Assembly (NCBI RefSeq): GCF_003633755.1
Contig: NZ_RBIL01000002.1
Location: forward strand, 186,001 to 250,000
DNA from: Solirubrobacter pauli
GTDB taxonomy: Bacteria > Actinomycetota > Thermoleophilia > Solirubrobacterales > Solirubrobacteraceae
Length of the DNA stretch: 64,000 nucleotides
Direction of reading: 5' to 3'
Shown: positions 1-8,012 of the stretch, piece by piece
How positions within the stretch are numbered: position 1 is the first letter of the stretch
How the letters are laid out: every line of letters begins with the position of its first letter
Translations under genes and position numbers: made by a program
The notes under the pieces: generated by a model
The model's database searches: none
Told to the model about the DNA's origin: nothing
Seen by the model: the letters and a program-made list of their open reading frames with translations, nothing else

Positions 1-155
1 ACCTGGAGCTGATCGCCGACTTCGTGTTCGTGCGCTCGGGCCGCGGCGTGTCGATCCAGAGCTACGTCGACGTGCTCCAGCCGTTCGGCGACGAGTTGCG
101 CGATCGGCTCGCGCGCGCGACGGCGGAGCGCCTCGAGGCGGAGCTGCGCGTCTGA
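1..155 (+). CDS. C-terminal fragment of an unidentified protein
   Basis: The window opens inside a reading frame (codons in phase from base 3) that runs to TGA at 153-155. About 50 residues remain, ending in a charged Arg/Glu/Ala-rich helix (RDRLARATAERLEAELRV). Codon third positions are strongly G/C as in the neighbouring genes, which supports real coding. The fragment carries no motif that I can assign to a family. The next gene starts 36 bp downstream on the same strand, so co-transcription is possible. Confidence 0.6.
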   Translation, partial: LELIADFVFVRSGRGVSIQSYVDVLQPFGDELRDRLARATAERLEAELRV

Positions 156-190
156 TGTGATCCCGCGGTGGGACGACACCCGCACCGAAC

Positions 191-1114
191 GTGATGGACC
201 CGATCCGCGCCGCCCTGCTCGCCGCCGACGTCGTCGTCCCCCACACCGACGCCGACGGGCTCGCGGCGGGCGCGATCGCGCTGCGCGCCCGCGGAGAGCC
301 GGCTGCGGCCGCCGTGCTGTTCGGGCGCGGTGAGAACCCGTGGCGCACACCGCCGCCCGGCGTGCCCGCGCTGCTCGACTGGGGGCTGCGCGCGTCCGAC
401 CTGCCCGTCGTGGTCGTGGACCACCACGTGCCCGAGGCGTCGCCCGGGCCCGACCAGCACGTGTTGTCCGGGGCGGGCGAGGACCCGGAGACGTCGACCG
501 CGCCGTTGCTGCGAAGGCTGTTCCCGGAGCAGCCGGCGTGGCTGGCGGCGGTCGGTGCGGTCGGGGACCTGGGGGACCGTGGGTTCGCCCTGCCCGAGTG
601 CGCCGGCGCGCCGAAGACCGCCGTGCGCAAGCTCGTCCCGCTGATCAACGCGCCGCGCCGCGGACCGGAGCTGGACGGCGTGCGGGTCGCGCTCGAGCTG
701 CTCGTCGAGCACGAGGACCCGAAGGCCGCGCTCGCCGACCCTCGCATCACCGTGCTCGCAGCCGCCCGTGACGCTTGGCGCTCCGAGTGGGAGCGCGTCC
801 GCCGCACCGCGCCGCAGGTCGGCGAGCGCGTGGCCGTGATCCGCTTCAGCTCGGCCTTCCAGGTCCACCCGCTGATCGCCCAGATGTGGGCCAAGCGCCT
901 CGCTCCACGCCCCGTGCTCGCCGCCAACGACGGCTACCTGCCCGGCCGCGTCGCCTTCTCGATCCGCGGCACCGCCGGCGACCTGCGCGCGCTGCTGCGC
1001 GAGGCCCTCCCGGACGTGGGCGGCGAGTTCGCACACGGCCACCCGCGCGCGACGGGCGGCACGCTCACGCCCGAGGACTTCGAGCGGCTGCTCGTGGGGC
1101 TGGCCCGGCCGTAG
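191..1114 (+). CDS. DHH-family phosphoesterase
   Basis: Predicted metal-dependent phosphoesterase of the DHH/DHHA1 superfamily, which includes RecJ-like exonucleases and oligoribonuclease/pAp phosphatases. The N-terminal motif HTDADGLAAG (about residue 18) and the DHH motif in VVVVDHHVP (about residue 75) would bind catalytic metals. The C-terminal GGEFAHGHPRATGG stretch resembles the glycine-rich DHHA1 substrate-binding signature. Length is about 307 aa, compact for the family. The GTG at 191 and ATG at 194 are both plausible starts. The substrate (nanoRNA, cyclic dinucleotide product or single-stranded DNA) cannot be told from sequence; no recJ partner is nearby. Confidence 0.85.
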   Translation: MMDPIRAALLAADVVVPHTDADGLAAGAIALRARGEPAAAAVLFGRGENPWRTPPPGVPALLDWGLRASDLPVVVVDHHVPEASPGPDQHVLSGAGEDPETSTAPLLRRLFPEQPAWLAAVGAVGDLGDRGFALPECAGAPKTAVRKLVPLINAPRRGPELDGVRVALELLVEHEDPKAALADPRITVLAAARDAWRSEWERVRRTAPQVGERVAVIRFSSAFQVHPLIAQMWAKRLAPRPVLAANDGYLPGRVAFSIRGTAGDLRALLREALPDVGGEFAHGHPRATGGTLTPEDFERLLVGLARP

Positions 1115-1167
1115 CGAGGCGGGCGGCGCCGAGCGGGCGCGCGCCGTGAGTTGCGCCGCGGGGACGC

Positions 1168-1911
1168 GTGCGTCCGTATCCGTGCGTGAGCTTCGTGGTC
1201 CTGGTGGCGGCAGCGGTCTCGTGCGCGGCGGTCCAGCGGGCGATCGGCGTCGGGTACTCGCTCGTGCTGCTGCCCGCCGCGATCGCCGTCCTGCCCGACG
1301 GCCAGGCCGTGCCGTGCGTGTTGGCGGTCGGCATCGTCCTGTCGGTCGGGCTGCTGCTCGCCGGCCGACGGGCGCCGGACGCGGACGACGTCACGCGCGG
1401 CCTGCTCACGTTCGCGCCCGCCGGGCAGCTCGTGGCGCTGCTCGCGCTCGGCGCGCTGCGCGGGCCCGAGCTGCGGGTGGCCGCGGCGGCGGTCCTGCTC
1501 ACGGGATGCGCCGCGGCGCTCGTGCAGCGGCGGGCACCACGCCGCGCCCCCGGACGCGCGACCGGGGCCGCGGCCGGCGTCGTGATCGGCGCCGTCGGCG
1601 CGCTCACCGCCGTCATCGGGCCGTTCGTCGCGTTGCTGCTGACGCTGCGCGCCGACGCCGGGGGCGACGAGCTCCGGCGGCGCCTGTGGCTGTGCACGAC
1701 GGTGCTCAGCACCACCGCGCTGGCGCTCGCCGCGCTGCTGGGGACGAGCGATCTGCGCGGCGCGCTGGTCGCGCTCGCATTGGCACCGGCCCTGGCGGTC
1801 GGGGCGCTCGTGGGCGCGCCGCTCGTCGGCCGGTTGCACCCGGCCGCCCACCGGCTGACCGTGCTGCTGATCGCCGCGGCCGGCGCGGCGACGCTGCTCG
1901 CCGGCGCGTGA
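1168..1911 (+). CDS. TauE/SafE-type membrane permease
   Basis: Integral membrane protein of 247 aa made almost entirely of hydrophobic segments (seven to eight predicted helices), ending LLIAAAGAATLLAGA. The helix-loop pattern and the repeated Gly-rich motifs (VIGAVGALTAVIGPFVALLL near residue 140) fit the TauE/SafE sulfite/organosulfonate exporter family. The start is the GTG at 1168, with no clear Shine-Dalgarno. It lies 53 bp after the phosphoesterase on the same strand. The substrate is unknown; the family assignment rests on topology and glycine pattern only. Confidence 0.7.
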   Translation: MRPYPCVSFVVLVAAAVSCAAVQRAIGVGYSLVLLPAAIAVLPDGQAVPCVLAVGIVLSVGLLLAGRRAPDADDVTRGLLTFAPAGQLVALLALGALRGPELRVAAAAVLLTGCAAALVQRRAPRRAPGRATGAAAGVVIGAVGALTAVIGPFVALLLTLRADAGGDELRRRLWLCTTVLSTTALALAALLGTSDLRGALVALALAPALAVGALVGAPLVGRLHPAAHRLTVLLIAAAGAATLLAGA

Positions 1912-2103
1912 AGCGGCCGGCGGCCGCGGCGGTGTCGGCCGGGCGCGTGACCCGCCGCGGGGGGTGTGGCGGCCGCCGCGGTGTCCGCCGGGCACGGGAT
2001 GCGCCGCGGCGGCCGCGGCGTGCCCGCCGGCACCTGACCTGCTGGCGCGGCTCGCACGCGCGCGCCTGCGCATCGTCCCGACGTGCCGCCGGCCGGCGCG
2101 GGA
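1912..2103. repeat. GC-rich intergenic stretch with degenerate direct repeats
   Basis: The non-coding gap between the permease and the convergent nucleotidyltransferase holds two to three imperfect copies of a roughly 40-bp GC-rich unit. One copy is near 1930-1970, one near 1975-2015, and a decayed third follows. Each has the pattern GTGTCSGCCGGGC...CGCCGCGG. They are rich in overlapping GCGGCCGC-type inversions and could fold into hairpins acting as a bidirectional terminator. No open frame in it looks coding. Confidence 0.35.
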
Positions 2104-2805
2104 TCAGCGCAACCGCGCGTGCACGCGGGCGACGAACGCCGCGATCTCGTCCGGCGTCGGGGCGGGGGCGGCGGGGTCGGTGCGCGTGGCCAGCGCCGCG
2201 TCGGCGACCGGATCGCCGGCGGCACGCGCGGCCTCGCCCTTGGAGAGCCAGCGGCCCGTCTCGGCCCAGGCGAGCGCCCGGCAGGCGGCGAGCACGGCCT
2301 GCGGGCCGCCGTACGCGCCCCACCAGGCGAGCGAGTCGCGCAACCGCTCGACCACCAGCGGGCGCGGCAGCTCAGGCAGCACCGCGCGCGGGTGCGGACC
2401 GGCGAGCGGCACGGCGTCCTGGCGCGCGATGGCGACGTCGAGCGTGAACCAGAAGCGCGGCTCGGCGTCCGGGTGGTAGCCCTCGTGGTGGTCCATGCCG
2501 GGGCCCGTGTTGAGGTTGAGGCTGAAAGCGGGGCCGAGCGGATCCGCCAGCTCGTCCTGGGCGTAGAGCACGAACTCGAGCCCACGCACCGGGCACGGCA
2601 CGGCGCTCAGGTCACCCGCGAGCGCGCGCAGCTCGTCCGGGGCCAGGCGCTCGCTCGACACCGCCTGCACGTCGATGTCGCTACGGCTCGGGTCGAAGTC
2701 GCCGAGCGCGGTCGAGCCGATCACCCAGGCCGCCACCAGGCGATCCCCCAGCCGTGCGCGCAGCCGCCGCAGCAGCTCGTCCAGATAGCCCTGCACCCGG
2801 CCCAC
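2104..2805 (-). CDS. DUF4111/aminoglycoside-adenylyltransferase-like nucleotidyltransferase
   Basis: Predicted nucleotidyltransferase of about 233 aa. Near the N-terminus it carries the polymerase-beta fold signature GS-x(8-10)-D-x-D (VIGSTALGDFDPSRSDIDVQ), which binds the metal-nucleotide. A helical C-terminal domain of the DUF4111 type, as in ANT(9)/AadA-like resistance enzymes, follows. Substrate cannot be read from sequence and resistance is not implied. The start is taken as GTG at 2805; upstream in-frame codons would overlap the divergent J-domain gene. Only about 15 bp separates the two start codons, so promoters must overlap the coding starts. Confidence 0.75.
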   Translation of the reverse strand: MGRVQGYLDELLRRLRARLGDRLVAAWVIGSTALGDFDPSRSDIDVQAVSSERLAPDELRALAGDLSAVPCPVRGLEFVLYAQDELADPLGPAFSLNLNTGPGMDHHEGYHPDAEPRFWFTLDVAIARQDAVPLAGPHPRAVLPELPRPLVVERLRDSLAWWGAYGGPQAVLAACRALAWAETGRWLSKGEAARAAGDPVADAALATRTDPAAPAPTPDEIAAFVARVHARLR

Positions 2806-2820
2806 GATACGTTTGTGCGC

Positions 2821-3156
2821 GTGGCGAAGGACCCATACCGCGTGCTCGGCATCCCGCACGGCGCGTCGGCGGCCGTGGTCGTCGACGCCTACCGCCGGCT
2901 GGCCAAGGAGCACCACCCCGACCGCAACGGCAACTCGGCCGACTCGACGCAGCGCTTCCAGGAGATCCAGCTCGCGTTCGAGGACCTCCGCTCGCGGCCC
3001 GCGCCCGAGGGCACGATCGAGGAGCGGCTCGCCAGGCTCCAGGCCGAGCTCGAGCCCCAAGGCCCGCACGAGCGCGGCGAGGACCCGTCGGTCACCCGCG
3101 TGAACAGCCTGATCGACGGACTCGACGACCTGGCGTCGAGCCTCGACCGGCTCTAA
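2821..3156 (+). CDS. Short J-domain (DnaJ-like) protein
   Basis: Protein of about 111 aa beginning VAKDPYRVLGIPHGAS, a classic J-domain. The HPD tripeptide is at residues 32-34 (KEHHPDRNG), needed to stimulate DnaK ATPase. The rest is a charged helix and a C-terminal tail (RVNSLIDGLDDLASSLDRL). There is no Gly/Phe region, zinc fingers or substrate-binding domain, so it is a type III co-chaperone rather than DnaJ itself. The start could be GTG 2815 or 2821. It diverges from the nucleotidyltransferase with almost no intergenic space, consistent with a leaderless mRNA. Confidence 0.85.
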   Translation: MAKDPYRVLGIPHGASAAVVVDAYRRLAKEHHPDRNGNSADSTQRFQEIQLAFEDLRSRPAPEGTIEERLARLQAELEPQGPHERGEDPSVTRVNSLIDGLDDLASSLDRL

Positions 3157-3201
3157 TCAGGCACGGATGATCGGGGTGGGGCGGAAGGGGTGCCCCGGCC
3201 T

Positions 3202-3495
3202 TCAGTTGATCATCACCATCGGGTAGCCGGCGACGATCACGCCGCCGTGCGCGGTCTGGTCGCCCATGCGGGCCGCGGGCCGGCCGCCGAACATGACCTT
3301 GGTCGAGCCCATGACGATCGAGTCGGGCGGGCCGACGCACGTGCACATCGAGCCGACGGTCGCCGCGGGCATGCCGCCGATCAGCACGGTGGGCGCGCCG
3401 GGCGGCAGGATCGGGCCGCCGACGTGCGGCTTCGGGCCGTCGGACATCGGGCAGGTGTGCATGTCGCCTACGCGTGCGGCTGGGGGCATCGGCAC
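3202..3495 (-). CDS. PAAR-domain spike-tip protein
   Basis: A 97-residue protein consisting of a PAAR domain alone. It has repeated Pro-Ala/Gly-rich turns (GGPILPPGAPTVLIGGMPAATVG, FGGRPAARMGDQTAHGG) plus the His/Cys residues (H13, C15, C51, C53, H83 by position) that coordinate the zinc at the tip of the cone. PAAR proteins cap VgrG or gp5-like spikes in type VI secretion, phage tails and extracellular contractile injection systems. No VgrG, sheath or baseplate gene lies in this window, so it is an orphan here. It converges with the J-domain gene. Confidence 0.85.
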   Translation of the reverse strand: MPMPPAARVGDMHTCPMSDGPKPHVGGPILPPGAPTVLIGGMPAATVGSMCTCVGPPDSIVMGSTKVMFGGRPAARMGDQTAHGGVIVAGYPMVMIN

Positions 3496-3583
3496 CCATT
3501 GTCGCGACTCGCGCGCCGTCGTGCAACGTCTCGTCGTGCTGACACGCGATTGCTTTGGCGCGCACGGGGGGTATGGGCGACGT

Positions 3584-4681
3584 GTGACTCAGATTGCCCG
3601 AGGCGGTCTCACCCGGGTCGGCAGCGTCGCGTGGTCGGTGCTGGGCATCGTGCTGCTGGTGCTGCTCGCGGGCTGGGCGGTCGGGCGGCTGATGTCGGTC
3701 GTGCTGCCGATCGCCGTCGCCGTGCTGCTCGCGACGCTCCTGAAGCCGATCGCCTACCGGCTCGAGTGCCGGGGCATGCGGCCGGCGGCCGCGGCGTCGA
3801 TCGCCGTGCTGATCGCGGTGCTGGCGCTGTGCGCGCTGATCGCGCTGATCCTGCCGCCGTTCATCGCCCGGCTCGCCGACCTCGGCACGAGCGTCCAGGA
3901 AGGCGTGCAGCGCGTCGCCTACTCGCTCGGCGAGAGCGTCGCGGGGATGAGCCGCGCGGAGGTCGACAAGCAGCTCGACAGCGCCGCCAACCACGCGCAG
4001 GAGCGGCTCGGCGGCACCGCGATGGCCGCCTCCACGTCCCTCGCGGGCGCGCTCGCGAGCATCGTCCTGATCGTGTTTCTGAGCTTCTTCATCGTCAAGG
4101 ACGGGCGCCGCATGTGGGTGTGGATGCTCGAGTTGCTGCCGAGCGCCCGCCGGGGCACGGTGGACGAGGTCGGCTTCCGCATGTGGCGCAACCTCACCGC
4201 GTACACGCGGGGCGTCGTGTTCGTCGCGACGGTCGACGCCGTGCTCATCGGAGTGGTTCTGCTGATTCTGGGTATTCCGCTCGCGTTGCCGCTGATCGTG
4301 CTGACCTGGCTCGCCGCGTTCTTCCCGATCATCGGGGCGATCGCCGCGGGTGCGGCGGCCGTACTGGTGGCGATGGTGACGGGCGGGACCACCGACGCGC
4401 TGATCGTCCTCGCGACGATCATCGTCGTGCAGCAGGTCGAGGGCAACGTGCTCTACCCGGTCGTGGTCGGTCCACGGCTGAAGCTGCATCCGGTCGCGGT
4501 GCTCGTGTCGGTGGCCGCGGGCGGCACGCTCGCGGGCATCGCGGGCGCCTTCCTCGCCGTGCCGGTCGCGACCGCCGCCAGCGCGGTGGTCGGGCACCTG
4601 CGCGAGCAGCGCGCGCTGCAGGAGCAGCTGATCGCGCCCGCACCCCGCCGTGGCGTCATGGTGGGGAACGGCACTACGTGA
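3584..4681 (+). CDS. AI-2E family transporter (first copy)
   Basis: Membrane protein of 365 aa in the AI-2 exporter/PerM family (PF01594). It has two N-terminal helices (VLGIVLLVLLAGWAVGRLMSV), a soluble amphipathic segment, then a block of helices. The block includes the family signature near the C-terminus: QQVEGNVLYPVVVG followed by LHPVAVLVSVAAGGTLAGIAGAFLAVP. Members export autoinducers or act as Na+/H+ antiporters; the cargo is not predictable here. The start is GTG 3584, since longer frames upstream overlap the antisense PAAR gene. Its TGA overlaps the GTG of the next transporter by 4 nt. Confidence 0.88.
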   Translation: MTQIARGGLTRVGSVAWSVLGIVLLVLLAGWAVGRLMSVVLPIAVAVLLATLLKPIAYRLECRGMRPAAAASIAVLIAVLALCALIALILPPFIARLADLGTSVQEGVQRVAYSLGESVAGMSRAEVDKQLDSAANHAQERLGGTAMAASTSLAGALASIVLIVFLSFFIVKDGRRMWVWMLELLPSARRGTVDEVGFRMWRNLTAYTRGVVFVATVDAVLIGVVLLILGIPLALPLIVLTWLAAFFPIIGAIAAGAAAVLVAMVTGGTTDALIVLATIIVVQQVEGNVLYPVVVGPRLKLHPVAVLVSVAAGGTLAGIAGAFLAVPVATAASAVVGHLREQRALQEQLIAPAPRRGVMVGNGTT

Positions 4682-5877
4682 CAGCCGACACCGGCGCGCG
4701 TGCGCTGCGCGCCCCCGAGAAGCGTGCCGTCGCGCTGCTCGGCATCCCCACGCTCGCGCTCGCGCTGACCTCGACGGTCGTCACGACCTACACGCCGGTC
4801 GTCGCGCGCGAGTTCGTCGAGTCCAGCGCGGTGATCGGCATGATCATCGGCCTCGAAGGGCTGGTGGCGCTGTGGCTGCCGCTGGTCGTCGGCGCGTGGT
4901 CGGACCGGCTGGACACCAAGCTCGGCGGGCGCCTGCCGTTCCTGCTCGCGGCCACCCCGATGGTCATCGGCGGACTCGTGGCGATGGCGATCATGGGCTC
5001 GGTCGCCGTACTCGCGGTCGCGGCGTTCGTGTTCTTCGCCGGCTACTTCATCGCCTATGAGCCGTACCGCGCGCTGTACCCGGACGCGGTGGGGGAGGAG
5101 GTCGCCGGCCGCGCGCAGGCGACCCAGGCCGTCTGGCGCGGCGCCGGCACCGGCATCGCGCTGATGGGCGGTGGCCTGCTGCTGGCCTGGGGACAGGCGG
5201 CGCCGTTCGTGGCCGCCGCGATCGTCTACGCGCTCTGCATCGGGCTGTTCTCGTTCGTGCTGATCCGCCGCGGCGTGCCGCGGCGCCCGCGCAACGAGCA
5301 GCACGCCGGCGCGCGCGCCGTGTTCGACCTCGTCCGGGGCGACACGCAGCTGAAGGCCTTCCTGGTCGCGAACGCGCTGTGGGAGCTGTCGCTCGCCGCG
5401 CTGAAGACGTTCGTCGTGCTCTACGTCACCCAGGAGATGGGCTTCTCGCAGACCGAGTCGTCGCTGATCATCGGCGGCGTCGCGATCATCGTCCTGTTCG
5501 CCGCGCTCGCGAGCGGCCCGCTGGCCGACCGCTACGGCTCGAGCACCGTGCTCCGCTGGGCGTTGCCGATCCACGGCATCGGCTTCCTCGTCCCGCTGCT
5601 GTTCGAGCCGGCCTGGGTCGTCACGCTCGCCGTGCCGTTCATCGCGCTCGGCGGCGGCGTGATCATGGCGCTGCCCTACGCCGTCCTGATCCCGCTGATG
5701 CCCGACAACGAGCGCGGCGCCCTGACCGGCTACTACTCGGTCTCGCGCGGCATGGGCATCTGGCTCGGCCCGCTGCTGGCCGGCATCGCGGTCAGCGTCG
5801 CCGGCTCCTACCAGGCCGTCTGGGGCGTGTGTGCCGCCGCGACGCTGCTGAGCCTGTGGCCGCTGCGGCGTTTGTGA
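4678..5877 (+). CDS. Major facilitator superfamily transporter
   Basis: A 399-residue, 12-helix MFS carrier. The loop between helices 2 and 3 reads GAWSDRLDTKLGGRLPF, matching the MFS 'G...D..GRR' signature. The second half repeats the pattern as GPLADRYGSS. The YEPYRALYPDA segment after helix 4 resembles sugar/SLC45-like members, so a sugar or glycoside substrate is possible but unproven. The GTG start at 4678 overlaps the AI-2E stop, implying translational coupling. The two membrane proteins form a two-gene operon. Confidence 0.85.
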   Translation: MTADTGARALRAPEKRAVALLGIPTLALALTSTVVTTYTPVVAREFVESSAVIGMIIGLEGLVALWLPLVVGAWSDRLDTKLGGRLPFLLAATPMVIGGLVAMAIMGSVAVLAVAAFVFFAGYFIAYEPYRALYPDAVGEEVAGRAQATQAVWRGAGTGIALMGGGLLLAWGQAAPFVAAAIVYALCIGLFSFVLIRRGVPRRPRNEQHAGARAVFDLVRGDTQLKAFLVANALWELSLAALKTFVVLYVTQEMGFSQTESSLIIGGVAIIVLFAALASGPLADRYGSSTVLRWALPIHGIGFLVPLLFEPAWVVTLAVPFIALGGGVIMALPYAVLIPLMPDNERGALTGYYSVSRGMGIWLGPLLAGIAVSVAGSYQAVWGVCAAATLLSLWPLRRL

Positions 5878-5885
5878 CCCGCCCT

Positions 5886-5891
5886 GGGTAG
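5886..5891 (+). promoter_or_regulatory. GGGTAG -10-like box, stress-sigma type
   Basis: GGGTAG ends exactly 9 nt before the ATG at 5901. A GTTTGT at 5870-5875, 10 nt further upstream, resembles the -35 of sigma-B/SigF promoters (consensus GTTT...GGGTA), although the spacer is slightly short. The same GGGTAG-N9-start arrangement recurs before 27020, 42998 and 51221. Confidence 0.4.
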
Positions 5892-5900
5892 CCCCACGTC

Positions 5901-6176
5901 ATGCCTGACATCACGGTGCAGCGCCACGGCGACCGCTGGGCGATCCTGGAGCCCGGCGCGGAGTCGCCCACGAAGGAGTTCGAGACCCGCGACGCGGCGG
6001 AGCAGGCGGCACGGGCGATGGCCGCGGACGGCGAGGTCCACGTCCGCGAGGACGACCCGACCGGCCTCGCTGACGCCCAGGACCACGGGGCCGGCGCGCC
6101 CGAAGGCACGCCCGCCGGCGGTCCGACCGGCGTCAGCGGCCGCGAGCGCGCCCGCATCAACCAGGCCGGCCTCTAG
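5901..6176 (+). CDS. DUF2188-family small protein
   Basis: A 91-residue soluble protein opening PDITVQRHGDRWAILEPGAESPTKEFETRDAAEQAARAMA. This is the beta-beta-alpha pattern of DUF2188 proteins (about 60 aa, function unknown, often stress linked in actinobacteria). A Gly/Ala/Pro-rich disordered tail ends in SGRERARINQAGL. The start codon lies 9 nt after a GGGTAG box, so the mRNA is probably leaderless or nearly so. A second DUF2188 protein lies at 49472. It converges on tatA with a 4-nt overlap. Confidence 0.75.
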   Translation: MPDITVQRHGDRWAILEPGAESPTKEFETRDAAEQAARAMAADGEVHVREDDPTGLADAQDHGAGAPEGTPAGGPTGVSGRERARINQAGL

Positions 6177-6376
6177 GAACGCGAGGCCGTTGCGGCCTCC
6201 ACGCGGCGCTCGATCTCGGCGTCGTCCGCCTCGTCCTTGGACGACAGCGCGCCCTTGAACTCGCGCAGGCCGCGGCCGAGCGAGCGGCCTGCGTCGGGCA
6301 GGCGCTTGGGGCCGAGCACGAGCAGCGCGATGATCGCAACGATGACGATCTCCATCGGTCCGATGCCCATGGGCAT
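6173..6376 (-). CDS. tatA: TatA/TatE twin-arginine translocase subunit
   Basis: A 67-residue protein with one N-terminal membrane helix (EIVIVAIIALLVLGPKRLPD, residues about 9-28) containing the TatA hinge LGPKRLPD. An amphipathic helix (GRSLGRGLREFKGAL) and an acidic tail follow. It forms the pore of the Tat pathway for folded proteins. The start at 6376 is fixed by a strong AGGAGG Shine-Dalgarno 6-7 nt upstream (6382-6388 on the complement). tatC is not in the window. Confidence 0.9.
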   Translation of the reverse strand: MPMGIGPMEIVIVAIIALLVLGPKRLPDAGRSLGRGLREFKGALSSKDEADDAEIERRVEAATASRS

Positions 6377-6500
6377 GGCGTTACCTCCTTGAGCCGTGTT
6401 GAAGAGTGCTGCGCCGCGGAGCGGCGGATGGATCACTGCGACAGCACGATGGCGGTTGTGCTCGGCGCGGATGCATCCATTCCGTTGCCGGACAGCGCGC

Positions 6501-6755
6501 TCAAACGGCGCCGTTGCCGTCCAGCAAGTTCGTGCTGCGCAGCTGCAAGCGCTCCGCGTCGGCCATCAGCCGGCGCGTCTGCGACTGGGTCTGCTGTGCC
6601 TCGGCACGGACGGCGGTCGCCGACTCGAGGAGCGTGACGCGACCGCGCAGGTCCGCGATGTCGCTGGTCACCTCGTCCAGGAGGGTGACGATCTCGCGCT
6701 GGGTGTCGACCAGCGCGCGCAGCAACGTGTTGAGATCCTCGTGTCCTTCGGGCAC
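6501..6755 (-). CDS. Small coiled-coil protein of unknown function
   Basis: About 84 residues with GTG start at 6755. From residue 8 onward the sequence is a continuous heptad pattern (LNTLLRALVDTQREIVTLLD, then DIADLRGRVTLLESATAVRA), so a single coiled coil is predicted with no membrane segment. Codon bias is normal for this genome. It lies upstream of tatA on the same strand (about 124 bp gap) and diverges from the cyclodeaminase-like gene at 6817. No family was recognised. Confidence 0.55.
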   Translation of the reverse strand: MPEGHEDLNTLLRALVDTQREIVTLLDEVTSDIADLRGRVTLLESATAVRAEAQQTQSQTRRLMADAERLQLRSTNLLDGNGAV

Positions 6756-6816
6756 TTGCGTAACCGTACGGGGCCCCGTGGCTCTCCGGTTCACGGGTGT
6801 GTCAACGTCACAGGAC

Positions 6817-7650
6817 GTGACCCTCCGCCTCCTTTCGGCCGCCGACGTCGAGCGGCTGCTGCCCCCGGTCGACGCCGTCGACGCCCTTGAAGCGGCGCTG
6901 CGAGGGGGGCTGGATCCCGAGCGCGACCCACCGCGCCGGTTCGTGCCGCTCTCCGGCGGCGAGCTGATCATGATGCCGAGCGAGGTCGGACCGAACGTGG
7001 CGGTCAAGCTGGTGACGGTCGGCGGCGACCCGCGCATCCAGGGCGTCGTCGTGGTCTTCGACGCGCAGACGCTCGCGCCGACCGCGCTCGCGGACGGCAT
7101 CGCGGTCACCAACGTCCGCACCGCCGCGGTCTCCGCGCTCGCCGTGCGCCACCTCGCCGCCGAGGACGCCCGCCGTCTGCTGATCTTCGGGCGCGGTCCG
7201 CAGGGTCGCGCGCACGCGGAAGCGATCCGCGCGATCCGGCCGATCGAGCACGTCGACCTCGTCGGCCGCGACCACGGCGACGTCGACGACCTGGTCCGGA
7301 CGGCGGACGTCATCTGCTGCTGCACGACGGCGGCGGCCCCGCTGTTCGACGGCGCGCTGGTCAAGGACACGGCCACGGTCGTCGCGATCGGCAGCCACGA
7401 CCCCGACCGGCGCGAGACCGACGACGCCCTCGCCGCCCGCGCGACGGTGGTGGTCGAGTCGCGCACGTCGGCGCTGCGCGAGGCCGGCGACGTGATCGGT
7501 CCGATCCGCTCCCGGGTGCTGGAGGAGCGCTCGCTCGTGACGCTCGCCGAGCTCGTGAACGGCGCCTCCGTCGATCCGGCCCGCCCGCGTCTGTTCAAGA
7601 GCTCCGGGATGTCCTGGGAGGACGCGGTGATCGCGGGCGCGCTCGCGTGA
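6817..7650 (+). CDS. Ornithine cyclodeaminase/mu-crystallin family protein
   Basis: Predicted NAD(P)-dependent enzyme of about 277 aa. It begins VTLRLLSAADVERLLP and contains the Rossmann segment RRLLIFGRGPQGRAHAEAIRAI (GxGxxG-like) and the family motif TNVRTAAVSALAVRHLA. Members are ornithine cyclodeaminase, alanine dehydrogenase (archaeal), ketimine reductase or 2,3-diaminopropionate synthase partners; specificity is not evident. It is somewhat short relative to the usual 310-340 aa. GTG 6817 is preferred over GTG 6799. It overlaps the following gene by 4 nt (GTGA). Confidence 0.8.
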   Translation: MTLRLLSAADVERLLPPVDAVDALEAALRGGLDPERDPPRRFVPLSGGELIMMPSEVGPNVAVKLVTVGGDPRIQGVVVVFDAQTLAPTALADGIAVTNVRTAAVSALAVRHLAAEDARRLLIFGRGPQGRAHAEAIRAIRPIEHVDLVGRDHGDVDDLVRTADVICCCTTAAAPLFDGALVKDTATVVAIGSHDPDRRETDDALAARATVVVESRTSALREAGDVIGPIRSRVLEERSLVTLAELVNGASVDPARPRLFKSSGMSWEDAVIAGALA

Positions 7651-8012
7651 TCGAGCGCTACGTCGTCCCGCGCGAGGCGGACGACGCGTTCCTGGCCGAC
7701 TACGCGGCCGACGCGCCCGCCGGCCACGCGCTCTACCGGGCGCTGCGCGACGACGCGCCGTGCCGGTACGTCAGCGTCCCCGGACCGCCGCGCGACGGCG
7801 CGCTGGTGGTCGCCGACGCCGACGATGCGACCTGGCGCACCGCGACCGCCGCCTTCGCCGGACGGCAGGGCTACCTGGGCGCTGAGCGCCACGGACCGGT
7901 CGGGATCGCGCACTGGTCCAGCCCGCTCATGTACGCCCGCGCGGTCGACGCACTGGGTGATCTGCTCTCCGGCGCCAGGACCGTTGTGTATGCGCGTGTA
8001 ATTCCGCTCTAG
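7647..8012 (+). CDS. Hypothetical protein coupled to the cyclodeaminase-like gene
   Basis: A 121-residue soluble protein starting IERYVVPREADDAFLADYAAD, with a second half WRTATAAFAGRQGYLGAERHGPVGI. Its length and alternation loosely recall dimeric alpha/beta-barrel (antibiotic-monooxygenase-like) proteins. The similarity is weak and I do not assign a function. The GTG at 7647 overlaps the preceding TGA, so it is translationally coupled to the cyclodeaminase-like gene and may act on the same metabolite. Confidence 0.65.
   Translation: MIERYVVPREADDAFLADYAADAPAGHALYRALRDDAPCRYVSVPGPPRDGALVVADADDATWRTATAAFAGRQGYLGAERHGPVGIAHWSSPLMYARAVDALGDLLSGARTVVYARVIPL

Noticed and set aside
934-2073. Large antisense frame over the phosphoesterase and permease region
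   Set aside because: Composition is that of a GC-rich shadow (Arg/Gly/Gln), with no recognisable domain.
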